Positions 12,860-23,681 of a stretch of 64,000 nt of DNA are shown one piece after another; the first letter of the stretch is position 1; each line of letters begins with the position of its first letter. Origin of the DNA: Ciborinia camelliae (taxonomy: Eukaryota; Ascomycota; Leotiomycetes; Helotiales; Sclerotiniaceae); assembly GCA_025890175.1 (NCBI GenBank), contig JANPYM010000008.1, positions 280,925 through 344,924 of the forward strand. The letters run 5' to 3'. Below the pieces are notes generated by a model that was given only the letters and a program-made list of their open reading frames with translations, ran no database searches and was not told where the DNA came from. The position numbers and the translations under genes are program-made.

Positions 12860-14650
12860 CTATCTCCCAGCCGCCCACCTAACAAACGGACTAGGACTCC
12901 TACTCCCACTATGACTATGTTTATGTTTCCTCTCGATGACCAACTGCAGATCATCACCCCTGTGATGATGTTTCTTCCTCGGCCGATCTTCCACCACATA
13001 CTCCTTGACATATTCGATGGTGTGCTGGGCTGGGGGGGGACGGATGACGACTCGCGACTCCCGCAGCTGTCGCGTGTGCGTCCAGAGCATGTCTTGTTCT
13101 TCTTCCGGTACCCAGCGCTTGATCAGGAGGAATTCGGAGTCCTGCGTGGCGTGGCGTGGATGGTTAGTGCGGGGGAAGGTAAAATAAAATTAAAAAAAGG
13201 GGGGGGGAAAGCGGGGGAGGGAAAATAGGAAATCATGGGTGGGTTATGTAATATGTATATATACCTCTTTGTCAAATTCATATTGGATTCCATAGACACG
13301 TAAGGTTTCGATCGACAAGTGTTTCCTCGACATTCTTGTGTACGTGGGTCTCGGAGCCACAGGCTGGATCTGATATTGAGGAGGCGCATGATTTACCGCG
13401 GGAGGGGGCGAGGGACGCGCTGGGGCCTGGCTCGCAGGTGGCGGGAGTGCTTTCCCCGCTTTCACGGCCACAATCTGTTGTTCATTCAAGCCGGCTTTGT
13501 GAAGATCTTCATGAAGACGACGTTGGTATTCCTTCTCCCTCTCTTCCCTCTCGTGCTTTTCGCGCGCCACCCGGTCGGCTTCTTGTTTTTTGAATTTCTC
13601 AATGATTTCTTCTCGCTCCTTGCGTTCTCGCGCCGCCTTTTCGGCTTCTTCCCGCTTGTACTTTTCGATGGCTTCGTCGCGTTCCTTTTTCTCGCGCGCG
13701 TGTCGCTCTTGTTCCATTCGCTTCATGCGCTCGTATGTATCTCGGATCTCCTTGTCGGCTCGCTCTTTCTCCTCTTGCGTTCGCTTTTCTTTCTCCATTC
13801 GCTTTTTCTCTTCCTTGAGGGAGAGGAGCTCGAATTCCTCTCTCAACATGCGCTCTTTCTTCTCCATCTCTTTCTCGGATTTGTATCGCTCCAATTCCCC
13901 CTTGGTCATTCGCAATTCCACATCTTCTCTCAATAACCTCTCGTTCTTTTCCCTCTCCCTCTCTCGCTCGCGCTCCAATTTATATCGTTCCAACTCCCCC
14001 TTCGTCATCCTCAACTCAATATCCTCCCTCAACAATCTCTCATTCTTCTCCCTCTCGCTCTCGGCCCGATACCTCGCCAACTCGCCACCCTCCCTCGCCA
14101 ACCTCTCGCTCCTCTCCCGCTCCTTCTCCATCCGAATCCGCTCCAATTCCCCCCTCGTCCTCTCCAACTCGAATTCATCCCGCGCGAAACTTCGTCGTCC
14201 CGATGATGCCGGACTGTGCGATATACTCACATGACGACTGTGACTCCGATGTTTTCTTCTCCCGCCTCCTCCCTCTCCAACCGCCAATCTGCCCCTCGCT
14301 CGACGACTCTCATATATCGAGGAGGAATCGTCGCTCTCGCTCTCGTATTCATTATAGACATGGCGGGAATTATCCACAATGATCGGTTGCGGTTGCGGTT
14401 GGGCAATCGGTGCAGGTGGTGGTGGTGGCGGTGCGGGAGAACGTTCACGATGACCCGTTGAGCGCGAACGTCGGATGCTGGATGAGATTTCGGGACCCAG
14501 ATAGGCCGACGTGCCGTACCGGTAGGCGGGCACGGGCATGGGACTGTGCTGTGGTCGTCGATATGGGATGGTGGGGCCGGGATCTCGATCCCGGGTTTCG
14601 CGCGAGATGTGAATGTCGAGATCTTCTTCGTCGTAATAGCGTCTTGCCAT
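12860..14650 (-). CDS. Charged coiled-coil protein of unknown function, fungal-specific C-terminal block
   Basis: Two exons, 14650-13265 and 13141-12860 (123-bp GT-AG intron), giving 555 aa. The order is: an Arg/Asp-rich N-terminus, a Pro-rich stretch (PAPPPPPPAPIAQPQPQP), a Ser-rich region, then a long Glu/Arg/Lys coiled coil of about 220 residues with internal repeats (ELRMTKGELERYK occurs twice). A conserved-looking C-terminal block follows: RKHLSIETLRVYGIQYEFDK, then, after the intron, DSEFLLIKRWVPEEEQDMLW. I recall similar C-terminal blocks in uncharacterised fungal proteins (possibly the family named DUF8035) but cannot verify the name. No signal peptide or membrane segment is visible. 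Function is unknown, and the basic His/Lys/Arg tail does not settle it. Confidence 0.8.
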
Positions 14651-17232
14651 TTTCTTTTTTGACTTTTTGGGAGCGGCGGGGTGGGATTTGGTGATGGGTT
14701 GGATGGATGGATGGAAATCAAAAAACGATATATATTTATATATATGTATATATATTTTAGGATTTCGTTTGAAAAATATGGGATGGGATAGATAAGAATA
14801 AGTAAGTGGTCAAGTAGGTACCTAGTTAGTAGTTTTAACCCCGCACTGAAGCGACCGAGGGGTAGGGTAGGTAGGTTTTGGTTGATATTGTAACGTTAAG
14901 ACAGGAATAGGAATAGGATGAAAATGTGATGGATGGATGGATGCGATAAGCCCTTTTTGGGACTCTGCTTGCTCTACTTGCTCTGCCTCCTTTGCTCGAG
15001 GGTAGGGTGGGTATTTGATTTGAAAATTTGTGCGGTGCGGTGCGATGGATGATATGTTGAGTTATGTCATGTTATGAAAATGTATGTATAATCCTATTTG
15101 GTAGGTAGGTAGTCGTTTGATATATATATATATCAAATATCAAATATCAAGTATCCAAACCGAAGATATGCGCGCGCAAAATGATCAAGGGAGGGCAAAA
15201 CTTCAACCCAACGAAGCTTTGCACACGAGCGAGTAAGTATAAAGGGAAAAAAGAGAAAGGGAAGGGAACCTTAAGGGAAAGAAAAGAAGGAAGCAAAAGG
15301 CAAAGGCCAAAATCAAGAAAAGGAAGTGGAAAGCGGTAGATTGTCAGCAGGAATGGGCATGGGCTGATTTCTTCGTGTTCTACTGGTGGGTTCTGTTCTT
15401 GCTGCGTGCGATGTATTATGTATGTATGTACCTACCTACTAGGTATGTCTGTACGGAGTACTGGTATCGATCGTATGGATGGCCGGCGGCGGAATGATCG
15501 CATTTATGCTTACTTTACCTTACCTTGCCTTGCCTACCTACCTAGGTACCTATGGTTGGGTGGATGAATGGTTGGTTGCCTCCCTGCAGGGCTGTTTCAT
15601 ATCTACGATCTACTCTGTAGGTAAGCGTACCTAGGTATATGGATGTACTTGCAATATGCCATTTATGAACGTACCTAAGGTAGGTAGGTAGGTAGGTAGG
15701 TAGGTAGGTATACAATAATGCTCTTTACCGGTACCTACCCAAGTAGATAATAAAACACTTTTATTAACTTATCATAGCTACCCATAGCTTACCTACCTAC
15801 CTACCTCACATACCTAGGTAGTTTGGTAGATAAAGGTATTGTATCGTGTGAATACCTAATCTACACACATAAAACACTAATTATACCTAGAGCTGACTGA
15901 CTGCTGGATCATACATCCCAATATAATACCCCATGTCTGTACGTACATACCTAGGTAGGTCGTATTACCTACCTACCTACCTACCTACCCGTCAAAGTAC
16001 ATACATCCCTAATAGGAATAGGGTCAAATCAAGCGAGGGAGCGCTACTGCAATATATGCATTATGCATCTAAGGTTACCTCCCTACAGCGACTGGATTTC
16101 GTAAATCAATCCTATCATTCGAGGTCCTTATGATATAATGAAGACTTCATATGCATATGCAAGTAAGTAAGTATATCGGGATTATATTATAGTAGGTAGG
16201 TGGGTAGGATTCCTCTACGAAATGTATATTCAGGTAGGGTAGGATTTATAAATGATACAATCTACCTAGGTACCTACCTATCTACCTAGATATAGGTAGA
16301 TAGATATTTTGAGGCTCTATTTATCTACCTACATATACATATACATACGGTATACCTAGCTAATCTAGCCAATCCAGACAATCCATCCTAAAACCCCACT
16401 CTTCGTCATATACAATGATATAATCTCCGTAATGTCATGATAATGATGAATAGCTATGTAAATGAAATGTTGCGTTGCGTTGCGTTGCGGCTATACACCT
16501 ACCTATCTACCTACTCTAGAATCTAGATATTTGCACATTGTACATATAGTTTCTGGAGAAGTGATGATTACTAGGTAGCTAGGTAGTTATAGTCAGTCTT
16601 ACAGCGAAGGGTGGGATAGATGGCTGGCCCATGATGAGTGGGATGGAAAATGTTGGTGTTTCTTCTACTTCGAGGTTATCTTTTTTGGCGATACGCTGTT
16701 AAAAAGGGGAGAGGTGGGAAGGGATTGATTGAACTGGTTGGATTGGTAGGCTGGTAGCTAGAGGTTTTTTTTAAACTTTTAGCCCCCAAATGTTGAATGA
16801 GTGATTGTAATATCCCTTACGTTTTTCGAATCACTTTTACTACCTATATTGCATAAGAGCGGATGGAGTAGTCTATTGGGATTTATTTTTGGAAGGTAAG
16901 GTAATCTTGAGGAGATGACAATATTGGAGCTGAAAACCAGTCTCTTGATTTTGAAGGCCAGGTGTTTCTGTTTCTTTTCTGTTATCCCAGATTGATACCG
17001 GGTATGGATTTGATAAGTACAAGAGGGAAGAAAGTCTTGTAGATATCCATGCCAACGAATAATGAGTACCATAATTGAACGGTACTTGTGTCTCTCCGCA
17101 TGACATTAAAAGCATGTGGTGTCTCGGAGTTCAGTGAAGAGTGACTCTTATGTTTGAACTCTTTCATCGTAAAACTCAGTAGCTTTTCATGAAGTTAAAT
17201 TACATACAAAAACGATACTCCCTAGACATCCA
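14651..17232. other. 2.6-kb intergenic region rich in ACCT/AGGT tetranucleotide tracts
   Basis: No gene is supported. Dense short arrays of AGGT or ACCT and palindromes such as ACCTAGGT occur at about 15100-15115, 15425-15445, 15525-15555, 15625-15640, 15678-15710, 15793-15825, 15948-15990, 16193-16205, 16262-16335 and 16498-16515. There is also a TATATATA tract at about 15121-15133 and (TTGCG)4 near 16470-16488. Short open frames here look random. Part must serve as the 5' region of the coiled-coil gene and the 3' region of PFD1. Confidence 0.6.
15678..15710. repeat. (AGGT)8 tetranucleotide array
   Basis: About eight uninterrupted AGGT units, the longest of many such arrays in this intergenic region. 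Confidence 0.9.
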
Positions 17233-17913
17233 TCAAGCACGACCACCACTCTGAAGAATCCTCGCAATATTTTCGGTACTCTTCTCATATGTCGTCTCTA
17301 AATATTGTAACTTCTTGCCCAAATTCTCAATATCCAATTTCAAATCTTTCGTCTCGCTGTTTAATCTCTTGTCCACATCGGCGGTAGGGCTGAAGACGAA
17401 CCTATCCAATCATTAATGCTTGTTCTATCTATCTCGTGAAGGAAGTAATCATGTGGTTTTAAAAAGGAAAAAGGAAAAAGAAAAAAAGATTTTGGTGGGA
17501 TGAAGAGAGTAAGTAGAGTAAGGAAGATGGAGTTTTTGAATGAAAAAAGAAGTAGGGGGTTATATAAAATATGGGATAAGTACATTTTACCAACTCCTTC
17601 ATACACATTGGTGTTGGGTGGTAACGTGGATACTTCGGTGGATGTGAGTTGAAGTAATCGAATCTCGCGTTGCTTGACCGAGATTTGAGATTTGACGACA
17701 CTGATTTGTTGTTCGGCTTGAATAGCTTGAGATTGGATTTCGTTGACAAGCTATTATTTGGTGAGTAAAAGGCCTCTTTTGGATTTGATATCGGGGGATG
17801 AGGATGAGGAGGATGTTGAAGGGGGGTAAGGGGATCCAATGGAGAGTGAGATTGATAAATGTCTTTGGGTGCTCGAGTTTTACCTTTTGTAAAGCTTCGT
17901 TTGAGATGGACAT
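17233..17913 (-). CDS. PFD1: Prefoldin subunit 1
   Basis: Beta-type subunit of the hexameric prefoldin chaperone that delivers nascent actin and tubulin to the CCT chaperonin. Three exons: 17913-17884 (MSISNEALQK), 17750-17584 and 17401-17233, total 121 aa, the normal family size. The coiled-coil helices are interrupted by the family's beta-hairpin motif NVYEGVGKMFVFSPTADVDK, and the protein ends KSTENIARILQSGGRA. The 182-bp second intron splits the Met codon of VGKM. The 133- and 182-bp introns are longer than average for this window. Confidence 0.93.
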
Positions 17914-18928
17914 CTTTGTGTCTTGTATAACTTGATATCAATGAATGTTTGACTTGACTTGAAAGGAGTGGAGTCTTCAAGATTCCTCACAATATCTGCT
18001 TCTTGGTCTTGAATCCTGTCTGCTTGCTTCAATATGCGTGGGGAACTATTTTCCAAAATATCATGTGCTTAACTGATAAGGAGCTCGATAAGAAAGGCGG
18101 TAAGATTGTGAGTATGAGTATGTGGCAGAATAGATCTCGTAGGTACAGGGCTACAAAGCTTGGGAGGGCCATCATTCACTAGGATCATTCACTAGGTAGG
18201 CATGATATATAACCTTGAACCTCACAATGCAAACTTAGGTAGCGATACATACCAGTTGACATCTAACATTGAACAATGGACGGCACATATAATTCCATAA
18301 TTCATTCAAACTTCTACTCGTAAATATTATATTATATTGTTAGTTCCCGTAGTCCCCGTAGTTCCCGTCGTTCCCGCACCTCCCGTGCTTCCGGTCAAAA
18401 CGGGTTCCAAAAGGGCTCCAAGTACCTATGTATCCTACTAGAAGGCATTAGGTCCACCTTTTCCTTTCCCATCGCTCGAATGAGTGGAATGACGTTACAT
18501 TTTTATAAGCATTTCTTACATTCGACCAGACAGGATCGGCTTTAACCTGTCATTGACCCTTTCTGACACAATCAGTAAGGTGAGCAGGACAATACAATCC
18601 ATACCAATAGTAATGAATTTCTCACCTGGAACAGTAAAGAAGCTACTAATCATTTCGAAGTCGAAAAGTTGTGCCTATTCAATTAATCTGAATCTTTTTT
18701 TTCAATCTTGGGATTTTGGATTTTTTGATGGTTGATGCTTCATTGTTCATTATTTGAGTATATCTGGTTGATCACCATTCTTCATTTCTCATTCATCATT
18801 CCTGTCTCTCGTTGCTGCAATCCCAAACCAGGACCCCGCCCTGTGTATTAGAATATTATCATATTATTGAATATCCTCACGGAGGCGATCATATCAATAC
18901 CTAAGCCCCTTCCCCCTGGATTTTCACC
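17914..18928. promoter_or_regulatory. Divergent region between PFD1 and the ceramidase gene
   Basis: About 1 kb, non-coding. It includes repeated GTTCCCGT / GTCCCCGT units near 18350-18380. No gene is supported. Confidence 0.5.
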
Positions 18929-20147
18929 ATGGGCTTTCATCTCCCATCAATACCATATCCCCCAGCGCGACCAGAAAAAGGTTATTGGGCTCCTGTAACC
19001 TCTACCATAAATTGGTGTGAAGGCAATACTTCCAACCTCAGATGTTAGCTATCAAACCTTCTAATCTTGAATCACAGAGGACTACTATGCCACTATTTAT
19101 TCTGCCGAAATCGTTAATACTCTCACCAACCTCCTCTTCATATGGCTTTGCATCAAAGGTACTCGGAACTGTTTGAAGTATGATCATGATATCGTATTCC
19201 TGGTCGCCTTTCTTGGCTATGGTGCTGTAGGCACTGGTAAGTAGCTGGTCAATCTTCATGATGCCCAGGGCTAACATAGCGAAGGTTCATTCTTGTTCCA
19301 TTCAACCTTGAAATGTAAGTCATAATTATCAGATGATGGTGTATTTAACTCTTGACACACTTACTCCAGATCCCATGCAACTCGTTGACGAACTTTCTAT
19401 GATTTATACTACATGCTTGATGTGCTATGCGACTTTCTCCTTCTCTCAGTCCCGCATCTTCAGACAATTACTAGCCTTTAGCTTAGTATTTTTGTCTGTA
19501 TTCATAACGGCAAGCAGATAACCTCTTCCTCAAATTCCTCACTGCTCATGCTAAGTTTTGAATATCAACAGCTTTATTACCACTACCTTCAAGACCCCGA
19601 CTTTCACCAGAATGCATTTGCACTTCTCACAGCTACCGTACTCTTCCGCTCCATGTATGTTATGGAAGTCAACATACGTCCCTCTCTCCGAAAGAAATAC
19701 GCTACCACGGAACTTTCCCACGAACATCCTGATACTACACATTCCGATCGCCTAGCAAATGAAAAGAGACAACATGATATTTTGAAAGAAATGTGGTTGA
19801 TGGTTTGCCTAGGTCTGTCGATATTCCTCGGTGGGTTTGGGATATGGTCCTTGGACAATCATTATTGCTCGACTATTCGACGATGGAGGCATGAGGTTGG
19901 ACTTCCGTGGGGACTCATACTCGAAGGACATGGCTGGTGGCATTTGATGACGGGTATTGGATCATACTTCTATTTGGTTTGGGGTATCTGGCTACGACAT
20001 TGCTTAAATGACAAGCAAGATGAATACGTGTTGAGTTGGCCACATTACTTCAGCCTTCCGGAAGTTATCCCACGCCCTGAAAGTAGCAAAATCTCGAATG
20101 GAAACCGGAACGAACACACTAAAGACGAGTCTAGAAAATCAGTTTGA
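18929..20147 (+). CDS. YDC1: Alkaline ceramidase (Ydc1/Ypc1, ACER family)
   Basis: Multi-spanning ER membrane hydrolase that cleaves the amide bond of (dihydro)ceramide. Five exons: 18929-19022, 19078-19236, 19285-19314 (30 nt), 19370-19509 and 19572-20147, total 332 aa. Splicing yields the family hallmark STINWCEEDYYATIYSAEIV, then GSFLFHSTLKYPMQLVDELS with catalytic-site His and Asp, and the C-terminal EGHGWWHLMTG with the metal-site histidines. Introns 1 (19023-19077) and 4 (19510-19571) need GC donors (GCAATA and GCAAGC). GT alternatives break the conserved WCEEDY or the ITLYYHYLQDPDFHQ segment. Either Ydc1 or Ypc1 specificity is possible. Confidence 0.92.
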
Positions 20148-20906
20148 AGAGGTTGGGTAGGTCGGTTGTGGCTTCAGGAATACATACCTCTCTGGTAGGT
20201 CATGTTAGAATAGAGCGTGGAAAGGAGTATGGGCAGTCATCTCATAAAAGATATAAATATTGATACCCTTTCATAGAATATGAACACAACACATTGTACT
20301 CCATGTACTCCATGTATTTCATGTAGTCAAACCTCAACTCTCAACCCTCAAATCTCAAACTTCAAACTTTTGATGTATTTATATTTGTATTTTCTTATCA
20401 TGGATGGATAATTTCCGTCTCAAATTTGAATTCCCTGGAGGGATCCATATGAAGGAGCGAGCCGAATGCAATGACCCTCGCGGGGAAACCCTAGCCTTGT
20501 CTAAAAATGTGTCGCCAGCCTTATGCGGATCTGAGAGCTATGATTGGCTAGATAATCAAATCGTGTCCAATAGAGTATCTAATATCAATAGAATAGTCTC
20601 AGCCACGGCAGTACGCAAGCCGCAAGCATTCGAAGTGAGCAAAAGTTTAATGAGACTTGAACATACTTTTTCCACAGACGAATATGCGAATATACCCAAG
20701 ATACCCTTTACAACATTGTTCATCGAATTTGAGAATCTCTGAATGCTAATAAAAGACAATATCCTAACACTAACATTACGGCGAGGCTACGACAATTGTC
20801 CTACACTGGATCATGATATGCAATGTATGATCTGATTAAATTCAAACATCTACGGAAGCAACGTGTTCATGTTCATATTTCATTTCTGAAGTTTAAATAA
20901 AAGATC
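20148..20906. other. Intergenic between the ceramidase and golgin genes
   Basis: 760 bp. A 112-codon open frame (20404-20742, plus) exists but shows no recognisable domain or splice support, so it is not called. The rest is presumably 3' UTR and promoter. Confidence 0.5.
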
Positions 20907-23681
20907 ATGACGAGTCCTGCAAAACAAACTTCCTCGAGATGGGGGTCTTTTTTGTCACAAGCAGTAGGAGGATTGGAATCAAGATTGGATAATATATTGG
21001 CAGAAGGTCAAGAAGGTCCAGCAAACAAACCAGCTTCTGCGGCTGGTAGTGCAGTTGCAGCAAAATCAGAGGCAGGTATGAAAACATGTCTAAAGTCCGT
21101 GGAATATTTATTGATTTGACAGTGCCTTTACCAGTTTCTCGGAGTGGATCAAATAGTAGTAGGACAAACGATCGATTACAGGAACGTCTAGCAAGGGCGG
21201 TGGCTGCAAAGAATTCACAGAAAGCGGGAACACAATCAACATCTTCCAATGTACCTTCGCGAACCGGAAGTCCAATTACAGTCAGCGAAAGTCCGAGACA
21301 GAGTTTAGATGCCACCTCTAGTGTAGGGGGTGACGAGGCTACGAAACGCATTTCACAAGATCTTGGGTCTACTTCAACTGCGAATACTGTTGAATCAAAT
21401 AAACCTACTGTGGAAGTTCGACCAAGTACTCCGGTCACTGAATCTACTTCAGATTCGCACCAAGCATCACCCAATGTAATTGCTTTGAAAACCGAACCAA
21501 CTTCCCGTTTGTCGACAGATTCTGCAAGGTCTAGTATACCTAGAGGATCGATCGACTCTATTCGACAGCCTGAACCACAGCCTCGTTCATCGATTGATCA
21601 GCCACTCAAAATACCAACCGTTTCAGCACCAGATACGGTTCCAACATCAAAAACCCCAGCGGAACTTGAGGCTGCACTCAGTCAGCTTCAGTCTGACTAT
21701 GAAACCTCGGAGTTACAAAGACAAGAGGAAGTTCACAGATATATAGAACGAATTGATGCACTGCAAGCCAAATTACAATATCTAGCAAAAGAAAGTCTAG
21801 AATCTGCTAGCAATGCTAAGAATGCCGCACCACCGGGAAGCCTAGAGAGGAAATTGGCCGAGAAAGAACAGCAAGTTGTTCTACTCATGGAAGAAGGCCA
21901 GGTTTTATCTAAGAAGGAATTGACCCACATGACCACAATCAAAAAGCTTCGTGCCAAAAATATTGAGGGTAACAAAGAAGTTGCAGAAGCCAAAAAGAAA
22001 CTGGAGACGACAGAAGTAGAGGTTGCATCTTTGGCAGAGCGCCTGAAACGAGCCGAGGGAGCCGAGAAGAGTCTAAGTGAAAGGAACAATGTGATCAATC
22101 GACTTCGAAAAGAGCTTGATGCAATGAAGCTTGAGAGAGACACTAAAGATACTACTATTGCAAACCTCAAAGCTCAACTCGAAGATGATGTTGCTCAAGA
22201 AAAAGAAGCAGAGTCAAAACTCGCTCGGGAAGCACTCGAGAGAGAGAAAAAACGTGTTGCTGAGCTTGAGGATGATATCTCTAACCTCAAGATCGAGAAG
22301 CAACTCGTTAATGATAGAGCACAGATACAGATTAAAGATCTCAGAGAGAAGATGGATAGAGAAGCGGAGAATGCTCGAATTGCAGCTCTTGAAATGAAGA
22401 ACGAGCAACAAATGTTGGAGAGCAAATTAGAGGTTATGAGAGCTAGAGCCGAAGAAGTTTCTTCCGGAGCAACTGGTGATGCGCAAGCAAAACTTTTACG
22501 TCAGATCGAAACCTTGCAAACACAATATGCTGTTGCAAGTGAGAATTGGCAAAGCATTGAAGCTTCGTTAACAGCGCGTGCGACTAATTTGGAAAAAGAG
22601 AGGAATGATGCAACTAAGCGAGAAGCTGAAGTTAGGCGAAAGGCTCGTGAAGTGGTATGTACTAATTAATTATCTATTATTGCTATGAACTATAACTGAC
22701 TAGGCCTAGACACTAAAAGCTAAACGTAATGAAGATGAGTTGGAAGAAACTAGATCAAAGCTACCTAATTTCCAGCGAGAACTTGCTGAGCGAAGTGCTC
22801 AACTCGATGATCTCAAGAAGCGTGCCGAAGAGGCCGAAGCTGCTTTAGTTTCAGCCAAAGCCGAATTTGAGGACGAGAAGCAGAATTGGAATTCTGAAAT
22901 ACAGCAACGGATCTTGGAAGAGAAACAAAAATGGTTGGAAGAGATTTCTCTTGGTGGTCGCGGAGAATCACCTGTAGCGGCAAGCCGAAGAGGATTAACA
23001 TCAGAATATTTGGGTTTACAAAATTTGCAATTGAGAAGAGCTTCAGCTAGATCCACAACTGGTGAATTGTCAACTCCGGAGAGATTATTGGGGCGTCGTC
23101 CATCTGCACAACCACCCACCAAGTCCCCCGAGTCGGGAACGCCTGTCAGACACGATTCGACAACATCTTTGACCCATTCTGTTTCCCTCAATTCGATTGC
23201 TACAAATGGGACCGGGGAAAGAAATGATTTCATCCCACAAACTCCCTCCCTTCACAACCTAGACCACGATGATTTCTTCGAAAACCACCGTTCCTCCTCC
23301 CCCCAACAAACCCTCCATGACATCATATCCACGTCGACCGCCGGCGCTGGCCCCACGGTTCAACTTGTTGAGAGGATGAGTTCGGCGGTGCGCAAACTCG
23401 AAAGCGAAAAGGTCGCCACGAAGGAAGAGGTTGCGAGGTTGGCGGCGCAGCGCGACGAGGCGAGGGCGGAAATTGTTAGTTTGATGAAGGAGGTGGAGGT
23501 TAAGAGGGAGTTGGGGGAGCGGGTCAAGGAGTTGGAGGAGGAGATCAGGGGGGTCCGGGAGAGGTACGAGGTTACGCTTGAGTTGCTGGGGGAGAAGAGT
23601 GAGGAGGTGTTGGAGTTGAGGGGGGATGTGGAGGATCTTAAGGCTATGTATAAGGAGCTTGTTGTTAGGAGTGTGGGGTAG
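20907..23681 (+). CDS. SGM1: TMF/Sgm1-type golgin (TATA element modulatory factor homologue)
   Basis: Golgi-associated coiled-coil tether of the TMF1/Sgm1 family, recruited by Rab6/Ypt6 in characterised members. Three exons: 20907-21075, 21135-22654 and 22710-23681, total 886 aa. The N-terminus SSRWGSFLSQAVGGLESRL is typical of the family. A Ser/Thr/Pro-rich linker is followed by about 400 residues of coiled coil. The C-terminal Rab-binding (TMF TATA-binding) domain runs from PTVQLVERMSSAVRKLESEK to the end. At intron 2 the first TAG (22701-22703) is skipped in favour of the second (22707-22709), because the first leaves an in-frame stop. Base composition becomes GC-rich over the last 400 bp of coding sequence. 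Confidence 0.9.

Noticed and set aside
13319..14234. Long Ser/Phe/Leu-rich plus-strand frames
   Set aside because: Antisense shadows of the Glu/Arg-rich coiled-coil gene.
20404..20742. 112-codon plus-strand frame
   Set aside because: No recognisable domain, splice support or start context; lies in the space between two well-supported genes.
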